NCBI RefSeq assembly: GCF_014202475.1
Contig: NZ_JACHGV010000003.1
Coordinates: forward strand, 404,454 to 468,453
Origin: Streptomyces paradoxus
GTDB lineage: Bacteria; Actinomycetota; Actinomycetes; Streptomycetales; Streptomycetaceae
DNA: 64,000 nt
Reading direction: 5' to 3'
Of this stretch, positions 9,423 to 19,494 are shown one piece after another. The translations under genes were made by a program, and so were the position numbers. Numbering within the stretch: the stretch's first letter is position 1; each line of letters starts with the position of its first letter. The notes under the pieces are model-generated. The model made no database searches and was not told the DNA's origin. It saw nothing but the letters and a program-made list of their open reading frames with translations.

Positions 9423-10951
9423 ATGTCCCACACCAGCCATGAGTACGACTATGTCGTGATAGGCGGCGGAACCGCAGGTTCCGTGATCGCCTCCCGCCTG
9501 ACCGAGAACCCGGACGTCACCGTCGCCGTCATCGAGGGCGGCCCCAGTGACGTCGGCCGTGACGACGTACTGACCCTGCGCCGCTGGATGGGCCTGCTCG
9601 GCGGCGAACTCGACTACGACTACCCCACCACCGAACAGCCACGCGGAAACTCGCACATCCGGCACAGCCGGGCCCGCGTCCTGGGCGGCTGCTCCTCGCA
9701 CAACACCCTGATCGCCTTCAAGCCGCTGCCCGCCGACTGGGACGAGTGGGAGGAGGCCGGCGCCAAGGGCTGGGGCGCGGTGCAGATGGAGGCGTACTTC
9801 GCGCGGCTCAACAACAACATCGTCCCGGTCGACGAGAAGGACCGGAACGCCATCGCCCGCGACTTCGTCGACGCGGCCCAGGAGGCGCTGGGCGTGCCGC
9901 GCGTGGAGGGCTTCAACAAGAAGCCGTTCACCGAGGGCGTCGGCTTCTTCGACCTCGCCTACCACCCCGAGAACAACAAGCGGTCCTCGGCGTCGGTGGC
10001 GTACCTGCACCCGGTGATGGACGAGCGGCCCAACCTGACGATCCTGCTGGAGACCTGGGCGTACAAGCTTCAGCTGGACGGCAACCGCGCCGAGGGCGTG
10101 CACGTGCGCACCAAGGACGGCGAGGAGATCCTCGTCAAGGCCCGCAACGAGGTCCTGCTCTGCGCCGGCGCCGTCGACTCGCCGCGGCTGCTGATGCACT
10201 CCGGCATCGGCCCCAAGGCCGACCTGGAGAAGCTCGGCATCCCCGTCACGCACGACCTGCCGGGCGTCGGCGAGAACCTGCTCGACCACCCCGAGTCCGT
10301 CATCGTCTGGGAGACCAACGGCCCCATCCCGGAGAACTCCGCGATGGACTCCGACGCGGGCCTGTTCGTGCGCCGCGACCCCGAACTGGCGCACCCCGAC
10401 CTGATGTTCCACTTCTACCAGATCCCCTTCACGGACAACCCGGAGCGACTGGGCTACCAGCGGCCGGAGTTCGGCGTCTCCATGACCCCGAACATCCCCA
10501 AGCCGAAGAGCCGCGGCCGGCTGTACCTGACCAGCGCCGACCCCGAGGCCAAGCCCGCCCTGGACTTCCGCTACTTCACCGACGAGGACGACTACGACGG
10601 CAGGACCCTCGTCGACGGCATCAAGATCGCCCGCGAGATCGCCAAGACCCAGCCGCTGGCCGGCTGGCTCAAGCGCGAGGTGGCCCCCGGCCCGGACGTC
10701 ACCGGCGACGAGGAGCTCAGCGAGTACGCCCGCAAGGTCGCGCACACCGTCTACCACCCGGCCGGCACCTGCAAGATGGGCGCCGCCGACGACCAACTGG
10801 CCGTCGTCGACCCCGAGCTGCGCATCCGCGGCCTGGAGGGCATCCGCATCGCCGACGCCTCCGTGTTCCCCACGATGACCACCGTCAACCCGATGATCGG
10901 AGTGCTCATGGTCGGTGAGAAGGCCGCCGAGCTGATCGGTGGTGGTGTCAA

Positions 10952-10955
<4 letters not shown>
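9423..10955 (+). CDS. betA: GMC-family choline dehydrogenase/oxidase
   Basis: Protein of 510 aa, an FAD enzyme of the glucose-methanol-choline family. It has the N-terminal ADP-binding motif [15 protein letters not shown] (11-25), the [14 protein letters not shown] signature, and a C-terminal HPAGTCKMG...TTVNPM block holding the catalytic His and Asn. With the adjacent betaine aldehyde dehydrogenase it would oxidise choline to betaine aldehyde. Choline is inferred from context, and related GMC enzymes accept other alcohols. The stop overlaps the next start as GTGA, so translation is coupled to the ABC ATPase. Confidence 0.88.
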
Positions 10956-12060
<1,105 letters not shown>

Positions 12061-12061
<1 letters not shown>

Positions 12062-14010
12062 TGGCGACCATCACCGCGTCCCCGCCGCGTGTCGGTCTGC
12101 CCGCCCTCCTCAAGCACCGGGCCGTCCACAAGCTGCTCCTGCTCGCACTCGCCGCCGCGATCCTCGTGCCCCTGGCCAACGCCCGCTGGGCGAGCGGCAC
12201 CTGGCCGGGCGCGCTGACCGTCGACTTCTCCGAGCCGCTCGCCAAGGCCAGCGACTGGATCATCGACAACCGCGACAGCCACCCGCTGTTCCTCTACTTC
12301 TTCGGCCACGTCAGCAACGTCGTCGTCATCGCCGTACGGGCCGTGTACCTCACCCTCCTGGCCATCGGCTGGGCGGGCGTCACGGCGCTGGGCGCCCTGG
12401 TCGCCTGGCGCGTGGCGGGTGTGAAGCTGGCGCTCGGAACGGCCGCCGCGTTCCTCGCCTGCGGCCTGCTCGGCATGTGGGTGCCGACCATGCAGACGCT
12501 CGCCCTGATGGTCGTCGCGGTCCTCGCGTCGGTCGCGGTGGGCGCGCTGCTCGGGCTCGCCGCCGGGCTGTCCGACCGGATGGACCGCGTGCTGCGGCCG
12601 GTCCTGGACACCATGCAGGTGCTGCCCGCCTTCGCCTATCTGCTGCCGGTCGTGCTGGTCTTCGGCATCGGCGTCCCGGCGGCCGTCCTGGCCACCGTCA
12701 TCTACGCCGCCCCGCCCATGGCCCGTCTGACCTCCCTCGGGCTGCGCGGCGCCGACAAGGAGGTGCTGGAGGCGGTCGAGTCGCTCGGCTCCACCGCGCG
12801 CCAGCGCCTGCTGACCGCCCGGATTCCGCTGGCCCGCAAGGAACTCCTCCTCGGCGTCAACCAGACGATCATGATGGCGCTGTCCATGGCCGTCATCGCG
12901 GCCGTCATCGGCGCCGGTGGTCTCGGTGACCGCGTCTACCAGGCCCTGGCCTCGGTCGACGTCGGTGCCGCGCTCGCCGCCGGTATCCCGATCGTGCTGC
13001 TGGCCGTCGTCCTGGACCGTGTCACCGGCGCGGCGGGGGAGCGGCTCGGCGCCGAACCGGAGCCCCGCAGCGGGCGCGGCTGGCTCTACGCCCTCGCCGG
13101 CGTCGTCGCCGTGGCGGTCGCCGGGCGGCTCGCGGGCCGCCTCGACTGGCCCGACTCCTGGGTCGTCGCCATCGCCGAGCCCGTCAACCGCGCCGTCGAC
13201 TGGATGACCGCGCACCTGTACTCGGGCGTCCCCGTCGTCGGCGGCACCGCCGACTGGGCGGGCCACTTCACCACCTGGGTGCTCGACCCGATGCGTGACG
13301 GTCTGCAGGCGCTGCCCTGGTGGTCGGTCCTGCTGATCGTCGCCGCCCTGGCCTGGGTCATCGGCACCTGGCGCACCGCGCTCACCGCCGTCCTCGCCAT
13401 GGCCGCGATCGGCGTCCTCGGCGTCTGGAAGCCGTCCCTGGACACCCTCTCCCAGGTGCTGGCGGCCGTCGCCGTCACCCTGGTCGTCGGCTTCGCCGTC
13501 GGTATCGCCGCGGCCCGCAGCGACCGTCTGGAGCGGGCGCTGCGCCCGGTCCTCGACGTGTTCCAGACGATGCCGCAGTTCGTGTACCTGATCCCGGTCG
13601 TCGCGCTGTTCGGCGTCGGCCGCGCCCCGGCCGTCGCCGCCGCGATCGTCTACGCGCTGCCGGCCGTCGTCCGGATCACCACCCAGGGCCTGCGCCAGGT
13701 CGACCCGGCCGCGCTGGAGTCCTCCAGTTCGCTCGGCGCGACCAGCTGGCAGCAGCTGAGGCAGGTGCAGCTCCCGCTGGCCCGCCCGGCGCTGCTGCTC
13801 GCCGTCAACCAGGGCCTCGTCCTGGTCCTCGCCGTCGTCGTCATCGGCGGCCTCGTCGGCGGAGGCGCCCTCGGCTACGACGTCGTCTTCGGCCTCGCCC
13901 AGGGCGACCTGGCGACCGGTCTGGTGGCCGGCGCGGCGATCGTCTGCCTCGGCCTGATGCTGGACCGGGTGACCCAGCCCACCGAACGCCGTGCGAAGAA
14001 GGGAGCCTGA
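12061..14010 (+). CDS. Tandem-fused betaine ABC permease
   Basis: Protein of 649 aa made of two BPD-type permease halves. Each half has an N-terminal cytoplasmic/periplasmic stretch ending in a W.I/WMT helix region, five or so membrane helices and an EAA loop (VLEAVESLGSTARQRLL in the first, ALESSSSLGATSWQQLR in the second). Most bacteria encode one ProW/OpuAB protein that dimerises. Here the dimer is covalent. The ATG overlaps the ATPase stop by one base (TGATG). The frame is open much further upstream, but that part lies inside the ATPase gene. Confidence 0.92.
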
Positions 14011-14011
14011 C

Positions 14012-14968
14012 ATGCGGATCCGTACGACCGCCGCGGTCGCCGCGGTGAGCTCCCTGGCGCTGCTCACCGGCTGCGGCGCGGCCGACATGACCAAGCAGGC
14101 CTCGCCCTTCGCCAACGCGCAGGGCTCGAAGACCGTGACCTTGTCCGTGCAGTCCTGGGTGGGCGCCCAGTCCAACGTGGCCGTCGCCCAGTACCTCCTG
14201 GAGCACGAGCTGGGCTACCGCGTCGACACCGTCCAGGTCGACGAGGTGCCCGCCTGGGACGCCCTCAGCCAGGGCCGCGTCGACGCGCTCCTGGAGGACT
14301 GGGGCCACCCCGAGCAGGAGCAGCGGTACGTCAAGGACAAGAAGACGATCGCGCCCGGCGGCGAACTCGGCGTCACCGGCCACATCGGCTGGTTCGTCCC
14401 GACGTACTTCGCCAAGAAGCACCCGGACGTCACCGACTGGAAGAACCTCAACAAGTACGCCGATCAGTTCCGCACCCCGGAGAGCGGCAGCAAGGGCCAG
14501 CTGATGGACGGCTCGCCGTCCTACGTCACCAACGACAAGGCGCTGGTGAAGAACCTGAAGCTGGACTACCAGGTGGTGTTCGCCGGCTCCGAGGCCGCGC
14601 AGATCACGCAGATGAAGCAGTTCGCCAAGGAGAAGAAGCCCTTCCTCACCTACTGGTACTCCCCGCAGTGGCTCTTCAAGAAGGTCCCGATGACCGAGGT
14701 GAAGCTGCCGCCGTACAAGGAGGGCTGCGACGCCGACCCGGAGAAGGTCGCCTGCGCCTATCCGCACACCCCGCTGCAGAAGTACCTCAACGCGGACTTC
14801 GCGAAGAGCGGCGGCAAGGCGGCGGCCTTCCTGAAGAAGTTCAAGTGGACGACCGAGGACCAGAACGAGGTCTCTCTGATGATCGCCGACAAGAAGATGA
14901 CGCCGGAGGCGGCGGCGAAGAAGTGGGTGGACAGCCACGAGTCCACGTGGAAGAAGTGGCTGTCCTGA
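14012..14968 (+). CDS. Glycine betaine-binding lipoprotein
   Basis: Protein of 318 aa. A lipoprotein signal with lipobox LLTGC ends at about residue 22. The OpuAC/ProX-type binding domain follows (TLSVQSWVGAQSNVAVAQYLLE near the start; aromatic residues in HIGWFVP and YWYSPQW are candidates for the cation-pi cage). It is the last gene of the operon and delivers glycine betaine, or perhaps choline, to the fused permease. Its start lies one base after the permease stop, with a GAAGAAGGGAG ribosome site inside the permease end. Confidence 0.92.
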   Translation: MRIRTTAAVAAVSSLALLTGCGAADMTKQASPFANAQGSKTVTLSVQSWVGAQSNVAVAQYLLEHELGYRVDTVQVDEVPAWDALSQGRVDALLEDWGHPEQEQRYVKDKKTIAPGGELGVTGHIGWFVPTYFAKKHPDVTDWKNLNKYADQFRTPESGSKGQLMDGSPSYVTNDKALVKNLKLDYQVVFAGSEAAQITQMKQFAKEKKPFLTYWYSPQWLFKKVPMTEVKLPPYKEGCDADPEKVACAYPHTPLQKYLNADFAKSGGKAAAFLKKFKWTTEDQNEVSLMIADKKMTPEAAAKKWVDSHESTWKKWLS

Positions 14969-14974
14969 GCGTCC

Positions 14975-15694
14975 CTACCGTCGCAGCCCCGCGGCGATCT
15001 CCCGCAGTGCGCGGGTGGCCCGCCGCTGGAGCCCCGGACCGAAGGTGATCCGGGTGGCCCCTCGTTCGCCGAGTTCGGCGGGCGAGGGGCCCTCGTCCGT
15101 CAGGGCCCCGACGTTGATCGGGCCCTGGATGCCGGCCCGCAGCAGCGGCAGCACCTCCGGCGGGGCGCCGATCGGGTACACGCAGTCGGCCCCCGCGGCG
15201 ACGTACAGCGCGGCCCGCTCGATGGCCTGTGCGGGATCGTCGAAGCCGCAGGCGAAGGTGTCGATGCGCGCGTTGACGAACAGCCGGTCACCGGCCGCCT
15301 CCCGCACCTCGGCCAGCCAGGAGGCGTGCGCGCGGGGGTCCTTCAGCACCCCGTCCTCGGAGTCCTCCAGGTTGCAGCCGACCGCGCCCACCTCCAGCAG
15401 CCGCTCCACGAGGTCCTTCGGCGCGAGCCCGTAGCCGCCCTCCACGTCCGCCGACACGGGCACGTCGACGGCCCGGGCGATCCGGGCGACCGCCGCGAAC
15501 ATCTCGTCGGCCGGGACCTGCCCGTCCTCGTAGCCGAGCGACGCGGCGACCCCGGCGCTGGGCGTGGCGAGGGCGGGGAACCCGGCTTCGGCGAACACCC
15601 GCGCGGCGGCCGCGTCCCACGGCCCGGGCAGGACCAGCGGGTCGCCGGGCGCCCGGCGGTGGTGCAGGGCGCGGAACTCGTCGATCTTGCTCAT
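14975..15694 (-). CDS. Isocitrate lyase/PEP mutase-superfamily enzyme
   Basis: Protein of 239 aa. The TIM-barrel signatures LVLPGPWDAAAARVFAEAG, VSADVEGGYG and GCNLEDSEDG match the PEP mutase/isocitrate lyase superfamily, whose members make or break C-C or P-C bonds of 2-oxo acids using Mg. The KKCGH-type lyase motif is absent, so it is a small member of unknown substrate (oxaloacetate hydrolase, methylisocitrate-lyase-like or other). Its ATG overlaps the stop of the upstream AhpD-like gene (ATGA). It is third in the operon divergent from the MocR gene. Confidence 0.85.
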   Translation of the reverse strand: MSKIDEFRALHHRRAPGDPLVLPGPWDAAAARVFAEAGFPALATPSAGVAASLGYEDGQVPADEMFAAVARIARAVDVPVSADVEGGYGLAPKDLVERLLEVGAVGCNLEDSEDGVLKDPRAHASWLAEVREAAGDRLFVNARIDTFACGFDDPAQAIERAALYVAAGADCVYPIGAPPEVLPLLRAGIQGPINVGALTDEGPSPAELGERGATRITFGPGLQRRATRALREIAAGLRR

Positions 15695-16137
15695 GGTGTG
15701 TATCCCCCTGGCGGAATCCGGCGGCCGACCATCACCCGGTTCCAGTTGTTGATGGCGACGACCAGGCCGATCAGATGGGCCAGCCCGGCCTCGCCGAAGT
15801 GCCCGGCGGCCCGCTCGTACACCTCGTCCGGCACGAAGCCCCCGGTCAGCACGGTCACCGCCTCCGTCAGTGCCAGCGCGGCCCGCTCCCGTTCGTCGAA
15901 GACGCCCTCCGCCTCCTCCCAAGCGGCCAGCAGATCGAGCTGCCGCTCGCCCACCCCGTGCTCACGGGCGATCGCGAGGTGCATGTCGAGGCAGAACGCG
16001 CAGTGGTTGAGCTGCGAGGCGCGGATGACGACGAGTTCGGCGAGGGCCGGGTCGCCCAGGCCCTTCTTCGCGGCGGCGCTGAGAGCCGACATGGCCCGGC
16101 CGACCGCGGGGTCCAGCAGCCGGGTCCGGGTCGTCAC
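15691..16137 (-). CDS. AhpD-like carboxymuconolactone decarboxylase-family protein (second copy)
   Basis: Protein of 148 aa. It has the redox motif HCAFCLDMH (CxxC with trailing His) of alkylhydroperoxidase-like CMD proteins, then a second LTEAVTVLTGGFVPDEVY block. Such proteins reduce peroxides or act in detoxification as multimers. It starts at GTG sharing GTGA with the stop of the upstream paralogue, and its stop overlaps the next gene as ATGA. Three linked genes are therefore translated as one unit. Confidence 0.88.
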   Translation of the reverse strand: MTTRTRLLDPAVGRAMSALSAAAKKGLGDPALAELVVIRASQLNHCAFCLDMHLAIAREHGVGERQLDLLAAWEEAEGVFDERERAALALTEAVTVLTGGFVPDEVYERAAGHFGEAGLAHLIGLVVAINNWNRVMVGRRIPPGGYTP

Positions 16138-16643
16138 TTGTACTGGCCCGGCTCGTAGTGCCCCGGTGCCATCCGGCAGGTCACCCCGAACCGGTTCCAG
16201 GCGTTGATCACCGTGATGGCCGCGATGACCTGCGCGAGCTCCGCCTCCTCGAAGTGCTTGGCGGCGTTGTCGTAGACCTCGTCCGGCACGAACCCGTCCG
16301 TCAGGACCGTCACCGCCTCCGTCAGCTCCAGCGCGGCGATCTCTTTCGCGGTGTAGAAGTGCCGCGACTCGTCCCAGGCGCTGAGCTGCACGATCCGCTC
16401 GACGCTCTCGCCCGCCGCCAGGGCGTCCTTGGTGTGCATGTCGATGCAGAACGCGCAGTGGTTGATCTGGGAGGCGCGGATCTTCACCAGCTCGTACAGC
16501 GTGTGGTCGAGGCCCTTCCGGGCGGCGGTCTCCAGCCGGACCATCGCCTTGTAGACCTCGGGCGCGTGCTTGGCCCACTCCAGGCGGGCGGGCTGCTCGG
16601 GAACGTACTCCACGGTCGTCGGGGTGTCGGTGTGCGTCGTCAT
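16134..16643 (-). CDS. AhpD-like carboxymuconolactone decarboxylase-family protein (first copy)
   Basis: Protein of 169 aa with motif HCAFCIDMHTKDAL and the same C-terminal block as its neighbour (LTEAVTVLTDGFVPDEVYDNAAKHF is nearly shared). It is clearly a paralogue of the genes at 15691 and 18129. It is first of a three-gene minus operon. Only 47 bases separate it from the divergent MocR regulator. TAGGGT (minus strand, 16651-16656) lies exactly 7 nt before the ATG, so the mRNA may be leaderless, although GAGGGC could serve as a weak ribosome site. Confidence 0.88.
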   Translation of the reverse strand: MTTHTDTPTTVEYVPEQPARLEWAKHAPEVYKAMVRLETAARKGLDHTLYELVKIRASQINHCAFCIDMHTKDALAAGESVERIVQLSAWDESRHFYTAKEIAALELTEAVTVLTDGFVPDEVYDNAAKHFEEAELAQVIAAITVINAWNRFGVTCRMAPGHYEPGQYK

Positions 16644-16650
16644 GCCCTCG

Positions 16651-16682
16651 ACCCTAGGAGGGAAGCAGCCCAGGGGTATGGT
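16651..16682. promoter_or_regulatory. Back-to-back -10 elements between AhpD operon and MocR gene
   Basis: On the minus strand TAGGGT (16651-16656) sits 7 nt from the ATG of the AhpD gene. On the plus strand TATGGT (16677-16682) sits 8 nt from the MocR ATG, which has no ribosome site. Both transcripts could therefore be leaderless. TATGGTC recurs at 18117 before the third AhpD gene, which hints at shared control by the MocR protein. Confidence 0.45.
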
Positions 16683-16690
16683 CCATTTCC

Positions 16691-18079
16691 ATGGCGGAAC
16701 CCTGGGCCACTCTGGGCATCGACCTGCATGTGGAGCCGGCCGGGCCGGGCCTGCGGCGGGGGCTGACCGACGCCCTGCGCGAGGCGGTGCGCTCCGGCCG
16801 GCTGGCCCCGGGCACCCGGCTGCCCTCCTCCCGCGCGCTCGCCGCCGACCTGGGCATCGCCCGCAACACGGTCGCCGACGCCTACGCCGACCTGGTCGCC
16901 GAGGGCTGGCTCACCGCCCGGCAGGGGTCGGGCACCCGGGTCGCCGCGCGCGAGGTCGTCCCGCCGTCCGGTACGGCACCCCACCCCCGGGCACCCGCGC
17001 GCCCGGCCTACGACCTGCGCCCCGGCAACCCCGACCTCGCGTCCTTCCCGCGTGCGGCATGGCTCAAGGCCGCCCGCCGCGCCCTCAACGCCGCCCCGCA
17101 CCACGCGCTCGACTACGGCGACCCGCGGGGCCGTCCCGAGCTGCGGGCCGCGCTCGCCGGGTACCTCTCCCGGGCCCGGGGCGTGCGCACCGGCCCCGAA
17201 CGGATCGTGGTGTGCGCCGGGTTCGCGCACGGCCTGAAGCTGCTCGGCACGGTCCTGCGGGCCCGCGGCGCACGGACGGTCGCGGTCGAGTCGTACGGCC
17301 TCGACGCGCACTGGCGGATCCTGGCCGCCTCCGGACTGGACACCGCCCCGCTGCCCTTCGACCATCTGGGCACCGACCCGGGCGCCCTGTCCGGGGCCGA
17401 CGCGCTGCTGCTCACCCCCGCCCACCAGTTCCCCATGGGCGTACCCCTGCACCGCGACCGCCGTACGGCCGTCGTGGACTGGGCGCGGCGCACCGGCGGG
17501 CTGGTGCTGGAGGACGACTACGACGGGGAGTTCCGCTACGACCGGCAGCCCGTCGGCGCGCTCCAGGGCCTGGACCCCGACCGGGTCGTCCACCTGGGCA
17601 CCGCGAGCAAGTCCCTCGCGCCCGGGCTGCGGCTGGCCTGGATGGTGCTGCCGCCGAGCCTCGCCGAGGAGGTCGCCGCGGCGAAGGGCGGCGTCGACAC
17701 CTGCGGGGTGCTGGACCAGCTGACCCTGGCCGAGTTCCTCACCTCCGGCGCCTACGACCGGCACGTACGCGCGTCCCGCCTGCGCTACCGGCGCCGCCGG
17801 GACGCCCTCGTCGAGGCTGTCACGGCCCGGGCCCCTCAGGCCCGCGTCACCGGCATCGCGGCCGGTCTGCACGTTCTGCTGCGCCTGCCCGCGGGCACCG
17901 AGCAGTCGGTGGTCCAGGCGGCGCACTGGCGGGGCCTCGCGCTCCACGGACTCGCCCGCTACACCCACCCAGCCGCGCGGGCCGACCCCGTCGACGCCCT
18001 GGTCGTCGGCTACGGAACGCCGCCGGACCACGCCTGGTCGGGGGCGCTGGACGCGCTGTCCGCGGTACTGCCCGGATAA
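16691..18079 (+). CDS. MocR/PdxR-type GntR regulator with aminotransferase domain
   Basis: Protein of 462 aa. The GntR winged helix (about 20-85: GTRLPSSRALAADLGIARNT, then GWLTARQGSGT) is joined to a fold-type-I aminotransferase-like domain (about 110-455). PLP would be held by Lys307 in GTASKSLAPG, with the EDDYDGEFRY block upstream. MocR proteins sense PLP or amino compounds and usually control a divergent operon, here the AhpD/AhpD/PEP-mutase set. Similar proteins include PdxR, but no PLP synthesis genes are near, so PdxR itself is not claimed. Confidence 0.9.
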   Translation: MAEPWATLGIDLHVEPAGPGLRRGLTDALREAVRSGRLAPGTRLPSSRALAADLGIARNTVADAYADLVAEGWLTARQGSGTRVAAREVVPPSGTAPHPRAPARPAYDLRPGNPDLASFPRAAWLKAARRALNAAPHHALDYGDPRGRPELRAALAGYLSRARGVRTGPERIVVCAGFAHGLKLLGTVLRARGARTVAVESYGLDAHWRILAASGLDTAPLPFDHLGTDPGALSGADALLLTPAHQFPMGVPLHRDRRTAVVDWARRTGGLVLEDDYDGEFRYDRQPVGALQGLDPDRVVHLGTASKSLAPGLRLAWMVLPPSLAEEVAAAKGGVDTCGVLDQLTLAEFLTSGAYDRHVRASRLRYRRRRDALVEAVTARAPQARVTGIAAGLHVLLRLPAGTEQSVVQAAHWRGLALHGLARYTHPAARADPVDALVVGYGTPPDHAWSGALDALSAVLPG

Positions 18080-18128
18080 TCGCTTGAATTCACCCTCGGA
18101 AATGCCGTCCGGCGGATATGGTCACCCC

Positions 18129-18596
18129 ATGAGTGAAAGCCTTTCCCCATCTCGCGTGGCCCTGAAGAAAATCACCCCCGACGTCTCCGCGGCCATGGGC
18201 TCCCTGCATGCCGCCGCCGTTTGTGCGGCCCAGGAAGCGAAGCTCGAACCAGAACTGCTGGAACTGGTCAGGATCCGCGCCTCGCAGATCAACGGCTGCG
18301 CGTTCTGCCTCGACATGCACACCAGGGACGCCCGCGGACGGGGCGAGACCGAGCAGCGCATCTACACCCTGAACGCCTGGCGGGAGACGCCCTTCTTCAC
18401 CGAACGCGAGCGCGCCGCCCTGGCGTTGACCGAGGCGGTGACGCTCGTCCACGACGGCCGCGTCCCGGACGCCGTCTACGCCGAGGCGGCCGGGGTCTTC
18501 GACGAGAACCAGATCGCGGCCCTCATCTGGGCGGCCACCGTCATCAACGCCTACAACCGGATCGCGATAGCGACGCGCATGGTCCCGAAAAGCTGA
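18129..18596 (+). CDS. AhpD-like carboxymuconolactone decarboxylase-family protein (third copy)
   Basis: Protein of 155 aa with the CxxC...H motif GCAFCLDMHTRDARGRGE and the LTEAVTLVHDGRVPDAVY block. It is the third paralogue around the MocR gene, on the other side and other strand from the first two. A TTG at 18084 would extend it by 15 residues, but the ATG at 18129 is preferred because TATGGT (18117-18122) lies 6 nt before it, suggesting a leaderless transcript. A hairpin follows at 18612. Confidence 0.86.
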   Translation: MSESLSPSRVALKKITPDVSAAMGSLHAAAVCAAQEAKLEPELLELVRIRASQINGCAFCLDMHTRDARGRGETEQRIYTLNAWRETPFFTERERAALALTEAVTLVHDGRVPDAVYAEAAGVFDENQIAALIWAATVINAYNRIAIATRMVPKS

Positions 18597-18611
18597 AAAG
18601 GCAGCGGAAAA

Positions 18612-18639
18612 GGCGCCGCGTCGAATTCAGCCCGGCGCC
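18612..18639. terminator. Terminator hairpin between AhpD-3 and the aminobenzoate operon
   Basis: Arms GGCGCCG (18612-18618) and CGGCGCC (18633-18639) are followed on the plus strand by CTCTCTTTCCTCC. The two flanking genes converge here, so it may act both ways. Confidence 0.5.
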
Positions 18640-18645
18640 GCTCTC

Positions 18646-18680
18646 TTTCCTCCGATTCGGTCGGTCTTTTCCTCCGATTC
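18646..18680. repeat. 13-base direct repeat at the end of pabC
   Basis: TTTCCTCCGATTC occurs at 18646-18658 and 18668-18680, a period of 22 bases. The second copy overlaps the pabC stop codon. It may be slippage debris or a border scar. Confidence 0.6.
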
Positions 18681-19482
18681 AGCCGGCCGGAAGCGGCTCC
18701 ATGACGCTGTCCAGCCAGGTTCGCCATTCCCCGGCCCGGTCCGCCGGAGGCACCCGCATCGGCCGTCCGACCCAGCCCGTCACGGGCCGGATCCCGTGCA
18801 GCGCGTTCACCAGCCACACCTCACGGCCCTCCAGCTCCGCCACGGTCCGCTCGCGGTGCGCGATCCGCAGCCCCGAGCACAGCGCCCGCTCCTGCACCAG
18901 CCCGGACGTCACACTCGGCAGGACGGGCAGCCGCGGCGGGGGCAGGCACAGGGTGTCGTCCTCCCACCACAGGACACCGGCGGTGGCCGACTCCAGGACC
19001 GTGCCCGAACGGGCGATCAGCACCGCCTCCTCCGCGCCCTCGCCCGTGGCCCGGCGGCGCACCCGGGCCAGCGTGTCGAGGTCAGGGCCCTTGCGCCGGG
19101 GCACCGTCCGCGGATCGGACTGGCCCGCCGCCCACAGGCGCACCCCCGTCCCCAGCGGCGGAGCGGGCCGCAGCAGCAGCCGCAGCTCCAGGGAGCCCGC
19201 CGCGAGTTCCACCCGGGGGAACCACTCGCCGGTTCTCGGCAGGGCGGCGGTCACGTCCTGCCAGAACGCCGTGAGCCGGCGCGGCTCCGGCCCGCCGCAG
19301 TCACCGCAGGACCGCGAGAACCGCTCCTGGTGCCGGGCGTAGGCCCGCACCCGGCCATCGCGCAGCAGCCAGGAGTCCGCGACGAGCAGCCGCCCCCCGG
19401 CCGTCCGCTCCGGAGCCGGGGCCAGGCCACGGCCGGGCGTCCAGGCCCACAGGCCCTCCGCCACCGCCGGTCTTGTCACCAT
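18679..19482 (-). CDS. pabC: Class IV aminotransferase fold protein, probable aminodeoxychorismate lyase
   Basis: Protein of 267 aa. It shows the class IV PLP fold: Lys131 in RRKGPDLDTLAR is the best match to the PLP lysine, and AVLIARSGTVLESATAGVLWW and LPSVTSGLVQERAL match the EA..SNVF and PG..R regions. PabC removes pyruvate from aminodeoxychorismate to give 4-aminobenzoate. This role fits the PabAB gene in the same operon. Branched-chain or D-amino acid transaminase activity is the alternative. It lies 12 bases after the flavoprotein gene with GGAGAGGA before the ATG. Confidence 0.8.
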   Translation of the reverse strand: MVTRPAVAEGLWAWTPGRGLAPAPERTAGGRLLVADSWLLRDGRVRAYARHQERFSRSCGDCGGPEPRRLTAFWQDVTAALPRTGEWFPRVELAAGSLELRLLLRPAPPLGTGVRLWAAGQSDPRTVPRRKGPDLDTLARVRRRATGEGAEEAVLIARSGTVLESATAGVLWWEDDTLCLPPPRLPVLPSVTSGLVQERALCSGLRIAHRERTVAELEGREVWLVNALHGIRPVTGWVGRPMRVPPADRAGEWRTWLDSVMEPLPAG

Positions 19483-19494
19483 GGGGTCCTCTCC

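Noticed and set aside
16691-18079. Plain class I aminotransferase
   Set aside because: A GntR winged helix precedes the aminotransferase fold, which defines a MocR regulator.
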